64,000 bases of DNA, from the NCBI GenBank assembly GCA_034423015.1, contig DAOUJG010000053.1, forward strand, positions 62,001 to 126,000. The letters are read 5' to 3'. How positions within the stretch are numbered: the first letter of the stretch is position 1; each line of letters opens with the position of its first letter. This stretch comes from JAGWBJ01 sp034423015. GTDB taxonomy: Bacteria > Chloroflexota > Dehalococcoidia > Lucifugimonadales > JAGWBF01. The translations under genes were made by a program, and so were the position numbers. Positions 42,550-53,252 of this stretch are shown one piece after another. Under the pieces are notes generated by a model. It worked only from the letters and a program-made list of their open reading frames with translations. It was not told the origin of the DNA and did no database searches.

Positions 42550-43380
42550 ATGGCGTCTTTTCGAGACAAGCTGGATGCCGCCTGCCGGGCTAACCGCAGC
42601 CTCCTTTGCGTGGGTCTCGATCCCGACCCCCGGCGGATGCCGGTGCCCGACGTGTTCCAGTTCAACCGGGCCATCGTGGACGCCACCGCCGACTTGGTGT
42701 GCGCCTACAAGCCCAACCTGGCCTTCTACGAGGCCCTGGGCCTCCCGGGCCTGGATGCGTTGCAGAGGACGGTGGAGCATATTCGCAGTCAGGCCCCGGG
42801 GGTCGTGGTGATCGGCGACTCCAAGCGGGGGGACATCGGCCCCAGCGCTCAGGCCTACGCCACGGCCCTGTTCGGCGTCTGGGGCTTCGACGCCACGACG
42901 GCCAACGCCTACGGCGGCGGCGACACCCTGCAACCGTTCCTGGAATGGCCCGACCGAGGGGTCTTCATATGGTGCCGCAGCTCCAACCCGGGCGCGGCGG
43001 ACCTCCAGGACCTGCGGGTGGACGGCAACGGGACCCCCGTGTACCAGGAGCTGGCGGCAAGGTCGGGGATGTGGGCCGGCAACGGCAGCGTGGGCCTGGT
43101 GCTGGGCGCCACCTATCCCCAGGAGCTGAGGAGAGTGCGCGAGCTGTGCCCGGAGGCGCCCTTTCTCATCCCCGGCGTCGGCGCCCAGGGGGGCGCGCTG
43201 GCCGAGGCGGTGTCCGGCGGCACCGACGCCAACGGCCGCAACGCCGTCATCAACTCTTCCCGGGGCGTGCTGTACGCCTCCCGGGGCGAGGACTTCGCCC
43301 GGGCCGCCCGGGATGCGGCGGCGCGGCTCAGGGACGAGATTGACGGCGTGCTGATACGGGAGGGTGTGGGGTGGTCCTAG
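42550..43380 (+). CDS. pyrF: Orotidine 5'-phosphate decarboxylase (type 2)
   Basis: The 276-residue enzyme makes UMP from OMP. It has LLCVGLDPDPRRMP, YKPNLAFYEALG, GDSKRGDIGPSAQAYA (catalytic K and D) and FLIPGVGAQGG, as in the longer type-2 (mycobacterial-like) PyrF. Its end overlaps the DUF951 gene by ten bases. Confidence 0.95.
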   Translation: MASFRDKLDAACRANRSLLCVGLDPDPRRMPVPDVFQFNRAIVDATADLVCAYKPNLAFYEALGLPGLDALQRTVEHIRSQAPGVVVIGDSKRGDIGPSAQAYATALFGVWGFDATTANAYGGGDTLQPFLEWPDRGVFIWCRSSNPGAADLQDLRVDGNGTPVYQELAARSGMWAGNGSVGLVLGATYPQELRRVRELCPEAPFLIPGVGAQGGALAEAVSGGTDANGRNAVINSSRGVLYASRGEDFARAARDAAARLRDEIDGVLIREGVGWS

Positions 43381-43574
43381 AGCTCCGGCTGGGCGACGTC
43401 CTGCGCTTGAAGAAGGCCCACCCCTGCGGCAACGACCTGTGGGAGGTGGTGCGTCTCGGCGCGGACATCGGCCTCCGATGCCGGAAGTGCGGGCGCCGTA
43501 CCCTGCTGGAACGTCCCTACCTGGAGCGGAGGGTGCGCGAGGTGCGCCGGGGCGCGGGGGTGACGGGTGAGTAG
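43371..43574 (+). CDS. DUF951 family protein
   Basis: This 67-residue protein reads LRLGDVLRLKKAHPCGNDLWEVVRLGADIGLRCRKCGRR, an exact DUF951 pattern (GDvv-KKpHPCG...W...r-GaD...C--C). The CxxC pair may bind zinc. Function unknown. GTG 43371 overlaps pyrF, and its stop overlaps the mutase gene, so all three are probably translated from one mRNA. Confidence 0.88.
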   Translation: MVLELRLGDVLRLKKAHPCGNDLWEVVRLGADIGLRCRKCGRRTLLERPYLERRVREVRRGAGVTGE

Positions 43575-45210
43575 GTCGGGCGGAAGCCCCGGGAGCCGGG
43601 GAGCGGATGGCCCCGGAGCAGAGGGGCTGCCGCCGGTGAAGACTCCCTCCCATATCCCGGTTGAGCCGGTGTACGGCCCCGACCACCTGGACGGCGGAGA
43701 CGGCCCGCGGGGACCCGGGGCGCCGGGCGAGTACCCCTTCCTCCGGGGGGTCCACGCCACCGGCTACCGGGGACGCCGCTGGACCATGCGCATGTTCGCC
43801 GGGTACGGCACCGCCGAGGAGACCAACTCCCGGTTCAGGTACCTCCTGGACAACGGGCAGACGGGGCTCAGCGTGGCCTTCGACATGCCCACCCTCTACG
43901 GCTACGACACCGACGCTCCCCAGGCCGCCGGCGAGTTCGGGAAGTGCGGCGTGGCGGTCTCCTCCCTGGCCGACATGGAGGTGCTGTTCGACGGCATCTC
44001 CCTGGACGGCATCACCACCTCCATGACCATCAACGCCCCCGCGGCCATCATCTGGGCCATGTACCTGGCCGTGGCCGAGGCGAAAGGGGTGTCCCCGGAC
44101 CGCCTGGGCGGCACCATCCAGAACGACATCCTGAAGGAGTACACCGCCCAGAACGAGTACATCTTCCCGCCCGAGCCGTCCATGCGCCTGGTGGTGGACA
44201 CCGTGGAGTTCGCCGCGGGGCATACCCCCCGGTGGAACCCCATAAGCATCAGCGGCTACCACATCCGGGAGGCCGGGGCCACGGCGGTGCAGGAGCTGGC
44301 CTTCACCCTGGCCGACGGGTTCGAGTACGTGCGGTGGTGCGTGGACCGGGGGCTGGACGTGGACGACTTCGCCCCGCGGCTGAGCTTCTTCTTCAACGTG
44401 GACAACTACTTCTTCGAGGAGATAGCCAAGTTCCGGGCTGCCCGGCGGGTCTGGGCCCGGGAGATGCGGGACACCTTCGGCGCGAAGCTCCCGCGGTCCT
44501 GGTGGATGCGCACCCACGCCCAGACGGCGGGCTGGACCCTCACGGCCCAGCAGCCCGAGAACAACGCCGTGAGGGTGGCCCTCCAGGCCCTGGCGGCGGT
44601 GCTGGGGGGCACCCAGTCGCTGCATACCAACTCCGTGGACGAGGCGTGGGCGCTGCCGTCGGAGAAGGCCGCGCTGCTGGCCCTGCGGACCCAGCAGGTG
44701 ATCGCCCACGAGACGGGAGTCGCCGACACCGTGGACCCCCTGGGCGGCAGCTACTTCCTGGAGTCGCTGACCGACCAGGTGGAGGCGGGCGCCTACGACT
44801 ACTTCCGGCGCATCGACGACGTGGGCGGCGTCATCCCGGCCCTGGAGAGCGGCTTCCTGCAGCGGGAGATCGCCGAAGCCGCCTACAGGTACCAGCGGGA
44901 GGCGGACGTGGGGAGAAGGGTGACCGTGGGTGTGAACGAGTACGTAAGCGAGGAGGCCCCGGACATTCCCCTGCTGCGCGTCGACAGGGCGGGCGAGGCC
45001 CGGCACCTGGAGAGGCTGAACGACGTGCGGAGGCGGCGGGACGGACGCCAGGCCTCCCTGGCCCTCCGGTCCCTGGAGCAGGCGGCCAGGGAGTCTCGCA
45101 ACCTGATGCCTCCCCTGCTGGAGGCGGTGAAGGCCTACGCCACGCTGGGGGAGATGATGGGCGTGTTTCGCGACGTCTTCGGGGAGTATCAGCCGTCGTG
45201 GGGCTACTGA
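43567..45210 (+). CDS. Methylmalonyl-CoA mutase large (catalytic) subunit, N-terminal-domain type
   Basis: The 547-residue product is the catalytic TIM-barrel domain alone: YPFLRGVHATGYRGRRWTMRMFAGYGTAEETNSRFRYLL, TGLSVAFDMPTLYGYDTD, PISISGYHIREAGATAVQELAF, GGTQSLHTNSVDEAWALP. It isomerises methylmalonyl-CoA to succinyl-CoA, or a related acyl-CoA, with a separate B12-binding subunit that is not encoded in the window. The family motifs are quoted piecewise. GTG 43567 overlaps DUF951; the low-complexity first 25 residues leave the exact start open. Confidence 0.9.
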   Translation: MSRSGGSPGSRGADGPGAEGLPPVKTPSHIPVEPVYGPDHLDGGDGPRGPGAPGEYPFLRGVHATGYRGRRWTMRMFAGYGTAEETNSRFRYLLDNGQTGLSVAFDMPTLYGYDTDAPQAAGEFGKCGVAVSSLADMEVLFDGISLDGITTSMTINAPAAIIWAMYLAVAEAKGVSPDRLGGTIQNDILKEYTAQNEYIFPPEPSMRLVVDTVEFAAGHTPRWNPISISGYHIREAGATAVQELAFTLADGFEYVRWCVDRGLDVDDFAPRLSFFFNVDNYFFEEIAKFRAARRVWAREMRDTFGAKLPRSWWMRTHAQTAGWTLTAQQPENNAVRVALQALAAVLGGTQSLHTNSVDEAWALPSEKAALLALRTQQVIAHETGVADTVDPLGGSYFLESLTDQVEAGAYDYFRRIDDVGGVIPALESGFLQREIAEAAYRYQREADVGRRVTVGVNEYVSEEAPDIPLLRVDRAGEARHLERLNDVRRRRDGRQASLALRSLEQAARESRNLMPPLLEAVKAYATLGEMMGVFRDVFGEYQPSWGY

Positions 45211-45231
45211 TCCGGCTCCCCACACGGCCCG

Positions 45232-45261
45232 TTTACGCTGCCTCCGGGCAGGGTCTAGAAT
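45232..45261 (+). promoter_or_regulatory. Putative promoter of rdgB
   Basis: TTTACG (45232-45237), 18-base spacer, TAGAAT (45256-45261), 30 bases before the ATG. Confidence 0.45.
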
Positions 45262-45291
45262 AGTATGGGAGCTATCGTTGGGGACGCGCCC

Positions 45292-45909
45292 ATGAAGCTG
45301 CTGGTGGCCACCGGAAACCCGGGAAAGGCCAGGGAGTTCCAGGACCTGCTCCAGGAGGTCCCCCTGGAGATCACGTCCCTAGACCAGTTGGGATGCAAAG
45401 CGGACGCCGAGGAAGTGGGGGACACCTTCGAGGAGAACGCCATCATCAAGGCCAGGCTCTACTGCCGGCGCACGGGGCTGTTGACCCTGGCCGACGACTC
45501 GGGCCTGGAGGTGGACGCCCTGGGGGGTGACCCGGGCGTCAGGTCCGCCCGGTACGGCGGTCCGGGCTACACCGACGAAGGGCGGGTGGAGCTGCTGCTC
45601 AGAAACCTGCAGGACGTGGCCTGGGAGGAGCGCACCGGCCGGTTCCGTTGCGTCATAGCCATCGCCTGGCCCGAGGGTCAGGTGCGGACCGTGGAGGGCG
45701 CGGTGGAGGGCATAATCCAGTACGAGCCGAGGGGCGACAACGGGTTCGGCTACGACCCGGTGTTCCACCTGCCCCACCTGGGCAAGACCACCGCCGAGCT
45801 GTCGCTGGAGGACAAGAACGAGCTGAGCCACCGTGGAAGGGCCGCCAAGAAGGCGGTGGCATTGCTGCGGGAGACCCTGGCCGGGGGCCCCGGCGGCCCC
45901 GGCGGATAA
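45292..45909 (+). CDS. rdgB: Non-canonical purine NTP pyrophosphatase (RdgB/HAM1)
   Basis: The 205-residue protein hydrolyses ITP, XTP and dITP to keep them out of nucleic acids. It has LLVATGNPGKAREF, DTFEENAIIKARLY, ADDSGLEVDALGG and GDNGFGYDPVFHLP. ATG 45292 is preferred over the in-frame ATG at 45265. moaA begins two bases after its stop. Confidence 0.95.
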   Translation: MKLLVATGNPGKAREFQDLLQEVPLEITSLDQLGCKADAEEVGDTFEENAIIKARLYCRRTGLLTLADDSGLEVDALGGDPGVRSARYGGPGYTDEGRVELLLRNLQDVAWEERTGRFRCVIAIAWPEGQVRTVEGAVEGIIQYEPRGDNGFGYDPVFHLPHLGKTTAELSLEDKNELSHRGRAAKKAVALLRETLAGGPGGPGG

Positions 45910-45911
45910 AC

Positions 45912-46943
45912 ATGGGCGACGGCGCAGTGGACATACGGGATACCTTCGGCAGGCCGGTCAGGGACCTCAGGGTGTCGGTAACCGACCGGTGCAACTTCCG
46001 GTGTCCCTACTGCATGCCCGCGGAGATATACGGGGAGCGCTACGAGTTTCTTCCCAGGGCCGACCTGCTGACCTTCGAGGAGATCGAGCGGCTGGTGGCC
46101 CGGTTCGTGGAGCTGGGCGTGACCAAGGTCCGGCTCACCGGCGGAGAGCCGCTGGTGCGAAAGGGGCTGGAGGACCTGGTCGCGCGGTTGGCCCTCGTCC
46201 CCGGCATCCGGGACCTGACCCTCACCACCAATGGGTACCTGCTCGCCGAGAAGGCCTCCGCACTCAGGGACGCCGGACTGAAGCGCCTGACGGTGAGCCT
46301 GGACTCCCTAGACGAGGACGTCTTCAAGGCGATGAACGGACGGGGCTTCGGGACGGGGCCCGTGCTGGAGGGCATCCGCGCCGCCGAGGAGGCGGGTCTC
46401 AGCCCCGTAAAGATCAACGCCGTGGTGCAGAGGGGGGTCAACGACCATACCGTCGTGGACCTGGCCCGGCGCTTCAAGGGGACCGGCCACGTGGTGCGGT
46501 TCATCGAGTATATGGACGTGGGCAACCTGAACGGGTGGAGGCTGGACGAGGTGGTCCCGGCGGAGGAGATCATCCGGGCGATCGACGCGGAGATGCCCAT
46601 CGAGCCCATGGAAGCCAACTACAGGGGGGAGGTGGCCCGCCGGTACCGGTACAGGGACGGCGACGGAGAGATTGGCATCATCGCCTCCGTGTCCAAACCC
46701 TTCTGCGGCGACTGCACCAGGGCCCGCCTGTCCACCGACGGGAAGCTGTTCACCTGCCTGTTCGCCGGGACCGGGACCGACCTGCGGGGCCCGATGCGCG
46801 GCGGGGCCGGTGACGACGAGCTGCGCGACCTCATCGCCGGCGTCTGGGGCCGGAGGGACGACCGCTACTCGGAGCTGCGGACCCTGGAGACCCGCGCCGA
46901 TGCCCAGCCACGGAAGGTCGAGATGTACCAGATCGGTGGGTAG
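45912..46943 (+). CDS. moaA: GTP 3',8-cyclase MoaA
   Basis: The 343-residue radical-SAM enzyme starts molybdenum cofactor synthesis. It has the CNFRCPYC SAM cluster motif, LTGGEPLVRKG, the second cluster cysteines CGDCTRARLSTDGKLFTC, and the essential C-terminal Gly-Gly (YQIGG). moaC is two genes further on. Confidence 0.96.
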   Translation: MGDGAVDIRDTFGRPVRDLRVSVTDRCNFRCPYCMPAEIYGERYEFLPRADLLTFEEIERLVARFVELGVTKVRLTGGEPLVRKGLEDLVARLALVPGIRDLTLTTNGYLLAEKASALRDAGLKRLTVSLDSLDEDVFKAMNGRGFGTGPVLEGIRAAEEAGLSPVKINAVVQRGVNDHTVVDLARRFKGTGHVVRFIEYMDVGNLNGWRLDEVVPAEEIIRAIDAEMPIEPMEANYRGEVARRYRYRDGDGEIGIIASVSKPFCGDCTRARLSTDGKLFTCLFAGTGTDLRGPMRGGAGDDELRDLIAGVWGRRDDRYSELRTLETRADAQPRKVEMYQIGG

Positions 46944-46985
46944 GGGCCCCGTAGCTCCGCGAGCTGCCCTGGGTCCGTGAGTTAG

Positions 46986-47513
46986 ATGACAGAGCTAGAG
47001 CATATCTCCATCTACACCGACGGCGCTTGCATCAACAACCCCGGGCCCGGGGGCTATGGCGTGGTGCTTCTGAACGGAAGTCGCCGCAAGGAGCTCTCCG
47101 GAGGGTATCGCAGGACCACCAACAACCGGATGGAGATCCTGGCCGCGATCGTGGGCCTCGAAGCCCTCAAGGCGAGGTGCCAGGTCACTCTCTACAGCGA
47201 TTCCCAGTACCTGGTCAACGCCGTCGAGAAGGGTTGGGCCAGAAAGTGGCGGGCAAACGGCTGGATGAGAACCAAGGATGCGAAAGCGTTGAACCCGGAC
47301 CTGTGGGAGAGGCTACTGGCTCTCTGCGACCGCCACGACGTGCAGTTCAGGTGGGTCAGGGGGCACGCCGGCATTCCCGAAAACGAACGCTGCGATCGGC
47401 TGGCTAATGCAGCTGCCCGTCGCCCGGGCTTGCCGGTGGACGAAGGCTACAAGGCCGCACCGGCCGGCGGCGCTGAGCGAAGAGGTGGTTATGGAAGACG
47501 GCGCCAGGGATGA
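46986..47513 (+). CDS. rnhA: Ribonuclease HI
   Basis: The 175-residue enzyme degrades RNA in RNA-DNA hybrids. The DEDD residues are in YTDGACINNPGPGG, NNRMEI, LYSDSQYLV and ERCDRLAN. The tail after residue 150 is low complexity. Its 3' end overlaps moaC by 23 bases. Confidence 0.95.
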   Translation: MTELEHISIYTDGACINNPGPGGYGVVLLNGSRRKELSGGYRRTTNNRMEILAAIVGLEALKARCQVTLYSDSQYLVNAVEKGWARKWRANGWMRTKDAKALNPDLWERLLALCDRHDVQFRWVRGHAGIPENERCDRLANAAARRPGLPVDEGYKAAPAGGAERRGGYGRRRQG

Positions 47514-47997
47514 TCCTCCCGCCACCGGCCTCACCCACCTGGACGAGAGTGGTCGGGCCGGCATGGTGGACGTTGGCGGCAAGAAAGTCACCCAGCGGGA
47601 GGCGGTGGCCCGGGGGTTCGTGTCCATGCGGCCCGAGACCCTGCGCCTCATCGAGGAGGGCATGGTGAAGAAGGGAGACGTGGTCGCCACCGCCCGCCTG
47701 GCCGGGATAATGGGGGCCAAGCGCACCCCGGACCTGATCCCCCTTTGCCATCCCATCCCCCTGGACCAGGTTACGGTGGAGCTGGAGCCGGACGAGTCCC
47801 GGGTCGGCATCCACGTCACGGCCACGGCCAGGACCAGCGCCAGGACCGGGGTCGAGATGGAGGCGTTGACGGCGGTGTCCGTCGCTGCGTTGACTCTCTA
47901 CGACATGTGCAAGTCCGTGGACCGGGGCATGCGCATAGAGGACGTCCGGCTGGTGCGCAAGCTGGGCGGCAAGAGCGGCGACCTGGTCCTGGAGTAG
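47491..47997 (+). CDS. moaC: Cyclic pyranopterin monophosphate synthase MoaC
   Basis: The 168-residue protein converts the MoaA product to cPMP. It has LTHLDESGRAGMVDVGGK, ARLAGIMGAKRTPDLIPLCHPIPL and RTGVEMEALTAVSVAALTLYDMCK (quoted in parts). ATG 47491 follows AGAGG. It belongs to the rdgB-moaA-rnhA-moaC-MBL gene run. Confidence 0.95.
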   Translation: MEDGARDDPPATGLTHLDESGRAGMVDVGGKKVTQREAVARGFVSMRPETLRLIEEGMVKKGDVVATARLAGIMGAKRTPDLIPLCHPIPLDQVTVELEPDESRVGIHVTATARTSARTGVEMEALTAVSVAALTLYDMCKSVDRGMRIEDVRLVRKLGGKSGDLVLE

Positions 47998-48001
47998 CCC
48001 T

Positions 48002-48730
48002 GTGGAGGTCGTTCCCGGGATTCACAGGGTGGACGGCACGTGGGGCGGCAACGTCTACCTGCTGGACGGCGTCGACTCCCTGACCCAGGTGGACGCCGCG
48101 CTGCCCTTCAATGGGGGCAGGATCCGCCGGTACATCCGAGGCGTTGGCCGCTCGGTCTCCGACGTGCGCCAGCTGGTCCTCACCCACGCCCACCCGGACC
48201 ACACGGGCAGCATCCACTCCCTGTTCGGCGACTCGGGCGTGCCGACCCTCGTTCACGAAGCCGACACCCGCAGCCGCGGCTCGGGACGTAGACTTTACTA
48301 CCGGGGCCAGCTCCTCTTCCTGCCGGGAAACCTGCCCCTCTGCAGCCCGATCCCCGCCGACGGCCTGCTGGAGGACGGGGCCACGCTTTCCCACCTGGAC
48401 GGAGTCAGGGTCCTGCACACGCCGGGGCATACCCCGGGCAGCGTATGCCTGCTGGACGAAGAGCGGGGGGTCCTCATCGCGGGAGACATGCTCATAAGCG
48501 ACGGCAAGGGCTTCCACCGTCCGGTGCAGTTTCCCGGCACCGATTTCCGGGACTACCGGAGGTCCATAGAGCGCATCGTATCCCTGGACTTCGACACGGT
48601 GTGCCCCGGCCACGGCAAGCCGGTGGTGGGCGGCGCCAAGGCGGGCCTGGAGCGGATGCTGACCGGCTACACCTGGGCCCTGTTCCCCTGGCGGTTCATC
48701 CCCCGCCCCGCCCTCAGGGACAAGGGCTAG
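48002..48730 (+). CDS. Metallo-beta-lactamase-fold hydrolase
   Basis: The 242-residue protein has the metal site THAHPDHTGS, HTPGHTPGSVCLLD, AGDMLIS and CPGHGKPV. It resembles glyoxalase II-like or lactonase-like MBL enzymes; the substrate is unknown. GTG 48002 begins four bases after moaC. Confidence 0.85.
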   Translation: MEVVPGIHRVDGTWGGNVYLLDGVDSLTQVDAALPFNGGRIRRYIRGVGRSVSDVRQLVLTHAHPDHTGSIHSLFGDSGVPTLVHEADTRSRGSGRRLYYRGQLLFLPGNLPLCSPIPADGLLEDGATLSHLDGVRVLHTPGHTPGSVCLLDEERGVLIAGDMLISDGKGFHRPVQFPGTDFRDYRRSIERIVSLDFDTVCPGHGKPVVGGAKAGLERMLTGYTWALFPWRFIPRPALRDKG

Positions 48731-48743
48731 GGATACTCTCAAC

Positions 48744-48765
48744 AACCCTGGGCCCCTCCCGGGTT
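48744..48765. terminator. Possible weak terminator hairpin between convergent genes
   Basis: AACCC-t-GGG pairs with CCC-GGGTT (8 bp, one bulge), followed by a short T run. It lies in the 113-base gap between the MBL gene and leuD, where nothing else is visible. Confidence 0.3.
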
Positions 48766-48843
48766 TGAGCCCACCCTCGCCTGAGCAGAGGGGCCGGGGC
48801 CCCGCGCTCCGCGCGGGCAAGGAGTCTCACCCACCGGTGAAAC

Positions 48844-49455
48844 CTAGGTTATGGTGTGGCGGGCCTCGTAGGCTGCGATCTTGTCCTCGTGCTGCAGGGT
48901 GAGGGCGATGTCGTCCAGCCCGTTGAGCAGGCAGTTTCGGCGAAAGTCGTGGGTCGCCGGGTCGTTGTGCACCACGAAGGGTGTGCGCAGCCCGTCGGAG
49001 TCCGAGATCTCGCACGACTCCAGGTCCACCGTCAGCTCGTACCCGGGGTTGGCCTTCGCCTTGGCCAGGATCGGGTCGATGCGGTCCTGGTCCAGGACGG
49101 CGGGGACTATGCCGTTGTCGAAGCAGTTCTTGTGGAAGATGTCGGCGAAGCTGGGGCAGATGAGGACCCGGAAGCCGTAGTCGTGCAGGGCCCAGGGCGC
49201 GTGCTCCCGGGAGGAGCCGCAGCCGAAGTTGGGGCCCGAGACCAGGATGGTGGCATCGCTGTAGCCGGGCTGGTTTAGCACGAAGTCGAGGTTCGGGGTC
49301 CCGTCGGCCAGGTAGCGCCACGAGGCGAACAGGAAGTCCTCGTACCCCGTGCGCTCGATGCGCTTGAGGTAAACGGCGGGTATCACCTGGTCGGTGTCCA
49401 CGTTTACCCTGTCCAGTGGCGCCACCGCGCCGGTTATCTTGGTGAACGGCTCCAT
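48844..49455 (-). CDS. leuD: 3-isopropylmalate dehydratase small subunit
   Basis: The 203-residue protein has NVDTDQVIPAVYLKR and SGPNFGCGSSREHAPWAL, the LeuD swivel-domain motifs. With LeuC it isomerises isopropylmalate in leucine synthesis. A Uma2 gene stands between it and leuC. Confidence 0.95.
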   Translation of the reverse strand: MEPFTKITGAVAPLDRVNVDTDQVIPAVYLKRIERTGYEDFLFASWRYLADGTPNLDFVLNQPGYSDATILVSGPNFGCGSSREHAPWALHDYGFRVLICPSFADIFHKNCFDNGIVPAVLDQDRIDPILAKAKANPGYELTVDLESCEISDSDGLRTPFVVHNDPATHDFRRNCLLNGLDDIALTLQHEDKIAAYEARHTIT

Positions 49456-49498
49456 GCTGTTACCTCCGTAGGCTTGCTCTTGCGTCGTCCCCTGACGG

Positions 49499-50053
49499 CT
49501 AGTCCCGTTGAGCGAAGACAGACTCCAGATCGATGGCCAAGCCCGGCAGCACCTGCGAGGTCAGCGCCTCACCCGGGCTGTAGGTGGCCCAGTGGTCCAG
49601 CCCACGGTTCCCGGCGACGTACACCTCGACGGTGCGGCTCTCGGGGTCGACTATCCAGTACTCCCGCACCCCCGATCGGCCGTAGAGGGTGCGCTTGTAG
49701 CCCCTGTCGTGCTGCGTCGAGCCTGGAGAGAGGACCTCGGCCACCAGGTCCGGCGCCCCCTGGATGTTGGCTTCGGTGACGATCCCGGCCCTGGCGCTGG
49801 AGACGAAGAGCAGGTCCGGCTGGGCAACGTCATGGTCCGACAGGACCACGTCGAGGGGCGCAAACCACACCTCCCCGAGGTCATGCTCAGTGACGAACCG
49901 ATCTAGCGGGGCAGAAAGCCTGCGAATTAGCCTCTGATGTCTGCTGGTGGGTGAAGGGGCCAAGACCATCTCCCCGTCCAGAAGCTGGTAGCGCTTCTCT
50001 TCCGGCGCCGTCATGTAGTCGTCGACGGTGAACTTGATTCCCGGCTGCGTCAT
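49499..50053 (-). CDS. Uma2 family (DUF820) protein inside the leu operon
   Basis: The 184-residue protein has FTVDDYMTAPEEKRYQLLDGEMVLAPSPTSRHQ, VAQPDLLFVS, DLVAEVLSPGSTQHDRGYKRTLYGRSGVREYWIVDP, the usual Uma2 motifs (quoted in parts). Nuclease-like residues D, E and K are present. It lies in frame with the operon order, between leuC and leuD, and must be co-transcribed with them or carry an own promoter I cannot see. Confidence 0.85.
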   Translation of the reverse strand: MTQPGIKFTVDDYMTAPEEKRYQLLDGEMVLAPSPTSRHQRLIRRLSAPLDRFVTEHDLGEVWFAPLDVVLSDHDVAQPDLLFVSSARAGIVTEANIQGAPDLVAEVLSPGSTQHDRGYKRTLYGRSGVREYWIVDPESRTVEVYVAGNRGLDHWATYSPGEALTSQVLPGLAIDLESVFAQRD

Positions 50054-50089
50054 GCTGCTATCCCCGGAGCGCTTCCCGGCCCGGCGCCT

Positions 50090-51490
50090 CTACCACTCCC
50101 GTATGTCGACGAAGTGCCCGGCGACGGCCGCTGCGGCGGCCATCTGGGGGCTCACCAGGTGGGTGCGGCCGCCCTTGCCCTGCCGGCCCTCGAAGTTTCG
50201 GTTGGAGGTGGAGGCGCAGCGCTCGCCTGGCTGGAGTATGTCCGGGTTCATTCCCAGGCACATGGAGCAGCCGGCCACCCGCCAGTCGAACCCGGCGTCT
50301 ATGAAGACCCGGTCCAGCCCCTCGGCCTCGGCCTCGGCCTTGATGTTGGCGGACCCCGGCACCACCATGGCGTAGACGTTGTCGTGGACCTTCCGGCCCT
50401 TGATCACCTCCGCGGCGCTCCGAAGGTCCTCGATGCGCGAGTTGGTGCAGGAGCCCAGGAAGACCCGGTCTATCCTGATCTCCTGCATGGGAGTGTTGGG
50501 CTCCAGGTCCATGTAGGTCAGCGCCCGCTCGGCCGCCTCGCGCCTGGAGGGCTCGCTCTCGGAGGCGGGGTCGGGCACCCGGCCCGTCACGGGGGCAACC
50601 ATGCCGGGGTTGGTGCCCCAGGTCACGAAGGGCTCCAGGGAGGAGGCGTCGATCTCGACGAGCTTGTCGAAGGAGGCCCCCGGGTCGCTGGGGAGCTCGC
50701 GCCACCTCTCCACCGCGGCGTCGAACTCCTTGCCCTGGGGCGCCTGCGGGCGGCCCCGCATGTAGTCGAAAGTGGTGTCGTCGGGGGCGACCATGCCGGC
50801 GCGGGCCCCGCCCTCGATGCTCATGTTGCACACGGTCATGCGGCCCTCCATGGAGAGGCCGCGCACCGCCTCGCCCGTGTACTCGATGACGTGGCCCTGG
50901 CCGCCGCCGATGCCTATCTGGCCTATGATGCCCAGTATCAGGTCCTTGGCCGTGACCCCCGTGGGCAGCGGGCCGTTGACCCGGACCTCCATGGGGCTGA
51001 GCTTCGCCTGGACCAGGCACTGGGTCGCCAGCACCTGCTCCACTTGGGTCGTGCCGATGCCCAGGGCGAAGGCCCCGAAGGCCCCGTGGGTGGCCGTGTG
51101 GCTGTCGCCGCAGACTATGGTCTTTCCGGGCTGGGTGTAGCCCTGCTCGGGGCCGATGATGTGCACGATGCCCTGCTGGGAGCTGAACCTGTCGTACAGC
51201 GTGACTCCGAACTCCGCACAGTTGAGGGTAAGGGCCTCCAGCTGCTTCCTGGACATCTCGTCCTCCACCGGTCGAGACAGCTCCCAGGTGGGGGTGTTGT
51301 GGTCGACGGTGGCCACCGTCAGGTCCGTCCGGCGGACCTGACGGCCCGCCAGGCGCAGCCCCTCGAAGGCCTGGGGCGACGTGACCTCGTGGACCAGGTG
51401 CAGGTCGATGTACAGCAGGGTGGACTGTCCGGGCTCCTCGTGCACCACGTGGGCGTCCCATATCTTCTCGAACATGGTCTTGGGCGGCAT
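50090..51490 (-). CDS. leuC: 3-isopropylmalate dehydratase large subunit
   Basis: The 466-residue aconitase-family enzyme has CGDSHTATHGAFGAFALGIGT, LGSCTNSRIEDLRSAAEVI and GCSMCLGMNPD with the three Fe-S cysteines, and STSNRNFEGRQG. It partners LeuD. ATG 51490 is used. Confidence 0.96.
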   Translation of the reverse strand: MPPKTMFEKIWDAHVVHEEPGQSTLLYIDLHLVHEVTSPQAFEGLRLAGRQVRRTDLTVATVDHNTPTWELSRPVEDEMSRKQLEALTLNCAEFGVTLYDRFSSQQGIVHIIGPEQGYTQPGKTIVCGDSHTATHGAFGAFALGIGTTQVEQVLATQCLVQAKLSPMEVRVNGPLPTGVTAKDLILGIIGQIGIGGGQGHVIEYTGEAVRGLSMEGRMTVCNMSIEGGARAGMVAPDDTTFDYMRGRPQAPQGKEFDAAVERWRELPSDPGASFDKLVEIDASSLEPFVTWGTNPGMVAPVTGRVPDPASESEPSRREAAERALTYMDLEPNTPMQEIRIDRVFLGSCTNSRIEDLRSAAEVIKGRKVHDNVYAMVVPGSANIKAEAEAEGLDRVFIDAGFDWRVAGCSMCLGMNPDILQPGERCASTSNRNFEGRQGKGGRTHLVSPQMAAAAAVAGHFVDIREW

Positions 51491-51622
51491 GTCAACTCCC
51501 TCTCAGAGATAGTCGTCCGTGCGGGATGGGAAATCCCGGCGGGGCGGCGAGCAACGGCGGCATCATTATCGATGATGGGTCGATGATGGCGCTGCATCGT
51601 CACAAAGACCGATAGTCGGGTT

Positions 51623-53179
<1,557 letters not shown>

Positions 53180-53252
53180 CGTTCCGTAGCTCCCGTTCTT
53201 CTCTTGCTTTGGCCGGACGCCCCTGTCGAGCAGGACGCCCTGGGTCCCGGTC

